Source: a bacterium
GTDB taxonomy: Bacteria; Actinomycetota; Acidimicrobiia; Acidimicrobiales; CATQHL01
DNA: 6,570 bases
Direction: 5' to 3'
Assembly: GCA_026713745.1 (NCBI GenBank)
Contig: JAPONU010000291.1
Span: 1-6,570, forward strand
Both the position numbers and the translations under genes were made by a program. The notes below the pieces were generated by a model. That model ran no database searches. It worked only from the letters and a program-made list of their open reading frames with translations, and was not told where the DNA came from. This document shows, in pieces, positions 6,309 through 6,570 of this stretch; the stretch's first letter is position 1; every line of letters begins with the position of its first letter.

Positions 6309-6570
6309 TCAGCCGATGTTGCTGTACTCGGCCGCCCAGCGTGCCTGGAAGAACTCGACGTAATCGGTCCACCGGGGATCCGTCGGGTTCGGGTACGGGC
6401 CACGACCCGGCTGGCACTCGTCGGCCAGATCCTCCGGCGTCACGATGAACGGGATCGAGAACTGCACGGCGTTGCCGTCGGCGTCGGAGTAGTAGGGCCG
6501 CAACTCGTCGGTGAACTGGACACCCTTGGCGAAGTACGAGGCGATCTGGTCCATCGCCACGTAGCTGCCC
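6309..6570 (-). CDS. Probable ABC substrate-binding protein, C-terminal end (5' part outside window)
   Basis: The frame is open to the right edge and gives 86 residues plus a TGA. It begins GSYVAMDQIASYFAKGVQFT, which resembles the helix near the C-terminus of periplasmic sugar-binding proteins (Peripla_BP_4/RbsB type), followed by PFIVTPEDLADE (40-51), the usual 'P-x-x-V-T-x-E-N/D' strand. After this come about 35 residues rich in Pro and aromatics (ending in FFQARWAAEYSNIG) with one Cys; this is longer than RbsB, which stops soon after that strand. The assignment rests on this short match and on position immediately upstream of a matching permease and ATPase. It should be exported and probably lipid-anchored, but the signal sequence is outside the window. 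The ligand cannot be read. Confidence 0.75.
   Translation of the reverse strand, partial: GSYVAMDQIASYFAKGVQFTDELRPYYSDADGNAVQFSIPFIVTPEDLADECQPGRGPYPNPTDPRWTDYVEFFQARWAAEYSNIG

Overview
The window is a very GC-rich, densely coding stretch of bacterial chromosome. Every gene lies on the minus strand, so the genes are read from the right end to the left. Several starts are GTG. The cystathionine beta-synthase and the cystathionine gamma-synthase/lyase both resemble the mycobacterial proteins closely when compared from memory. Together these points suggest an actinobacterium. A lineage outside the Corynebacteriales, such as Acidimicrobiia, is possible, but the sequence alone cannot settle it.

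Right part (6570 to 3501, in order of transcription): a ribose/galactose-type (CUT2-like) ABC importer. It consists of the C-terminal end of a probable periplasmic substrate-binding protein (cut by the window edge), then a 158-nt gap with a perfect 13-bp hairpin, a multi-spanning permease with a very good Shine-Dalgarno sequence, and 13 nt later a double-domain ATPase. The permease and ATPase form a tight cotranscribed pair. The hairpin probably sets how much of the binding-protein transcript continues into them. The transported substrate cannot be read from the sequence.

Middle part (3301 to 550): after a 200-nt gap come a cystathionine beta-synthase (PLP domain plus two CBS domains) and a PLP-dependent cystathionine gamma-synthase/lyase, 28 nt apart. 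Together they can move sulfur from homocysteine through cystathionine to cysteine (reverse transsulfuration). The two proteins meet at a low-complexity junction: the first has a repeat-built, Ser/Pro/Arg-rich C-terminal tail and the second a Gly-rich N-terminal extension. The cbs gene has a TANNNT hexamer placed so that a leaderless mRNA would begin at its GTG.

Left part (549 to 1): a short gap with a 29-bp direct repeat (period 75 bp) surrounding a small inverted repeat, then the 5' part of a hot-dog-fold, MaoC/HadA-like dehydratase subunit that runs off the left edge and shows no catalytic Asp/His motif in the visible part.

I see no mobile element, CRISPR array, phage gene, defence gene, tRNA or rRNA. 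The genes are ordinary metabolic and transport genes. The points worth a second look are the hairpin, the repeats and the junction architecture. I found no convincing undescribed system.
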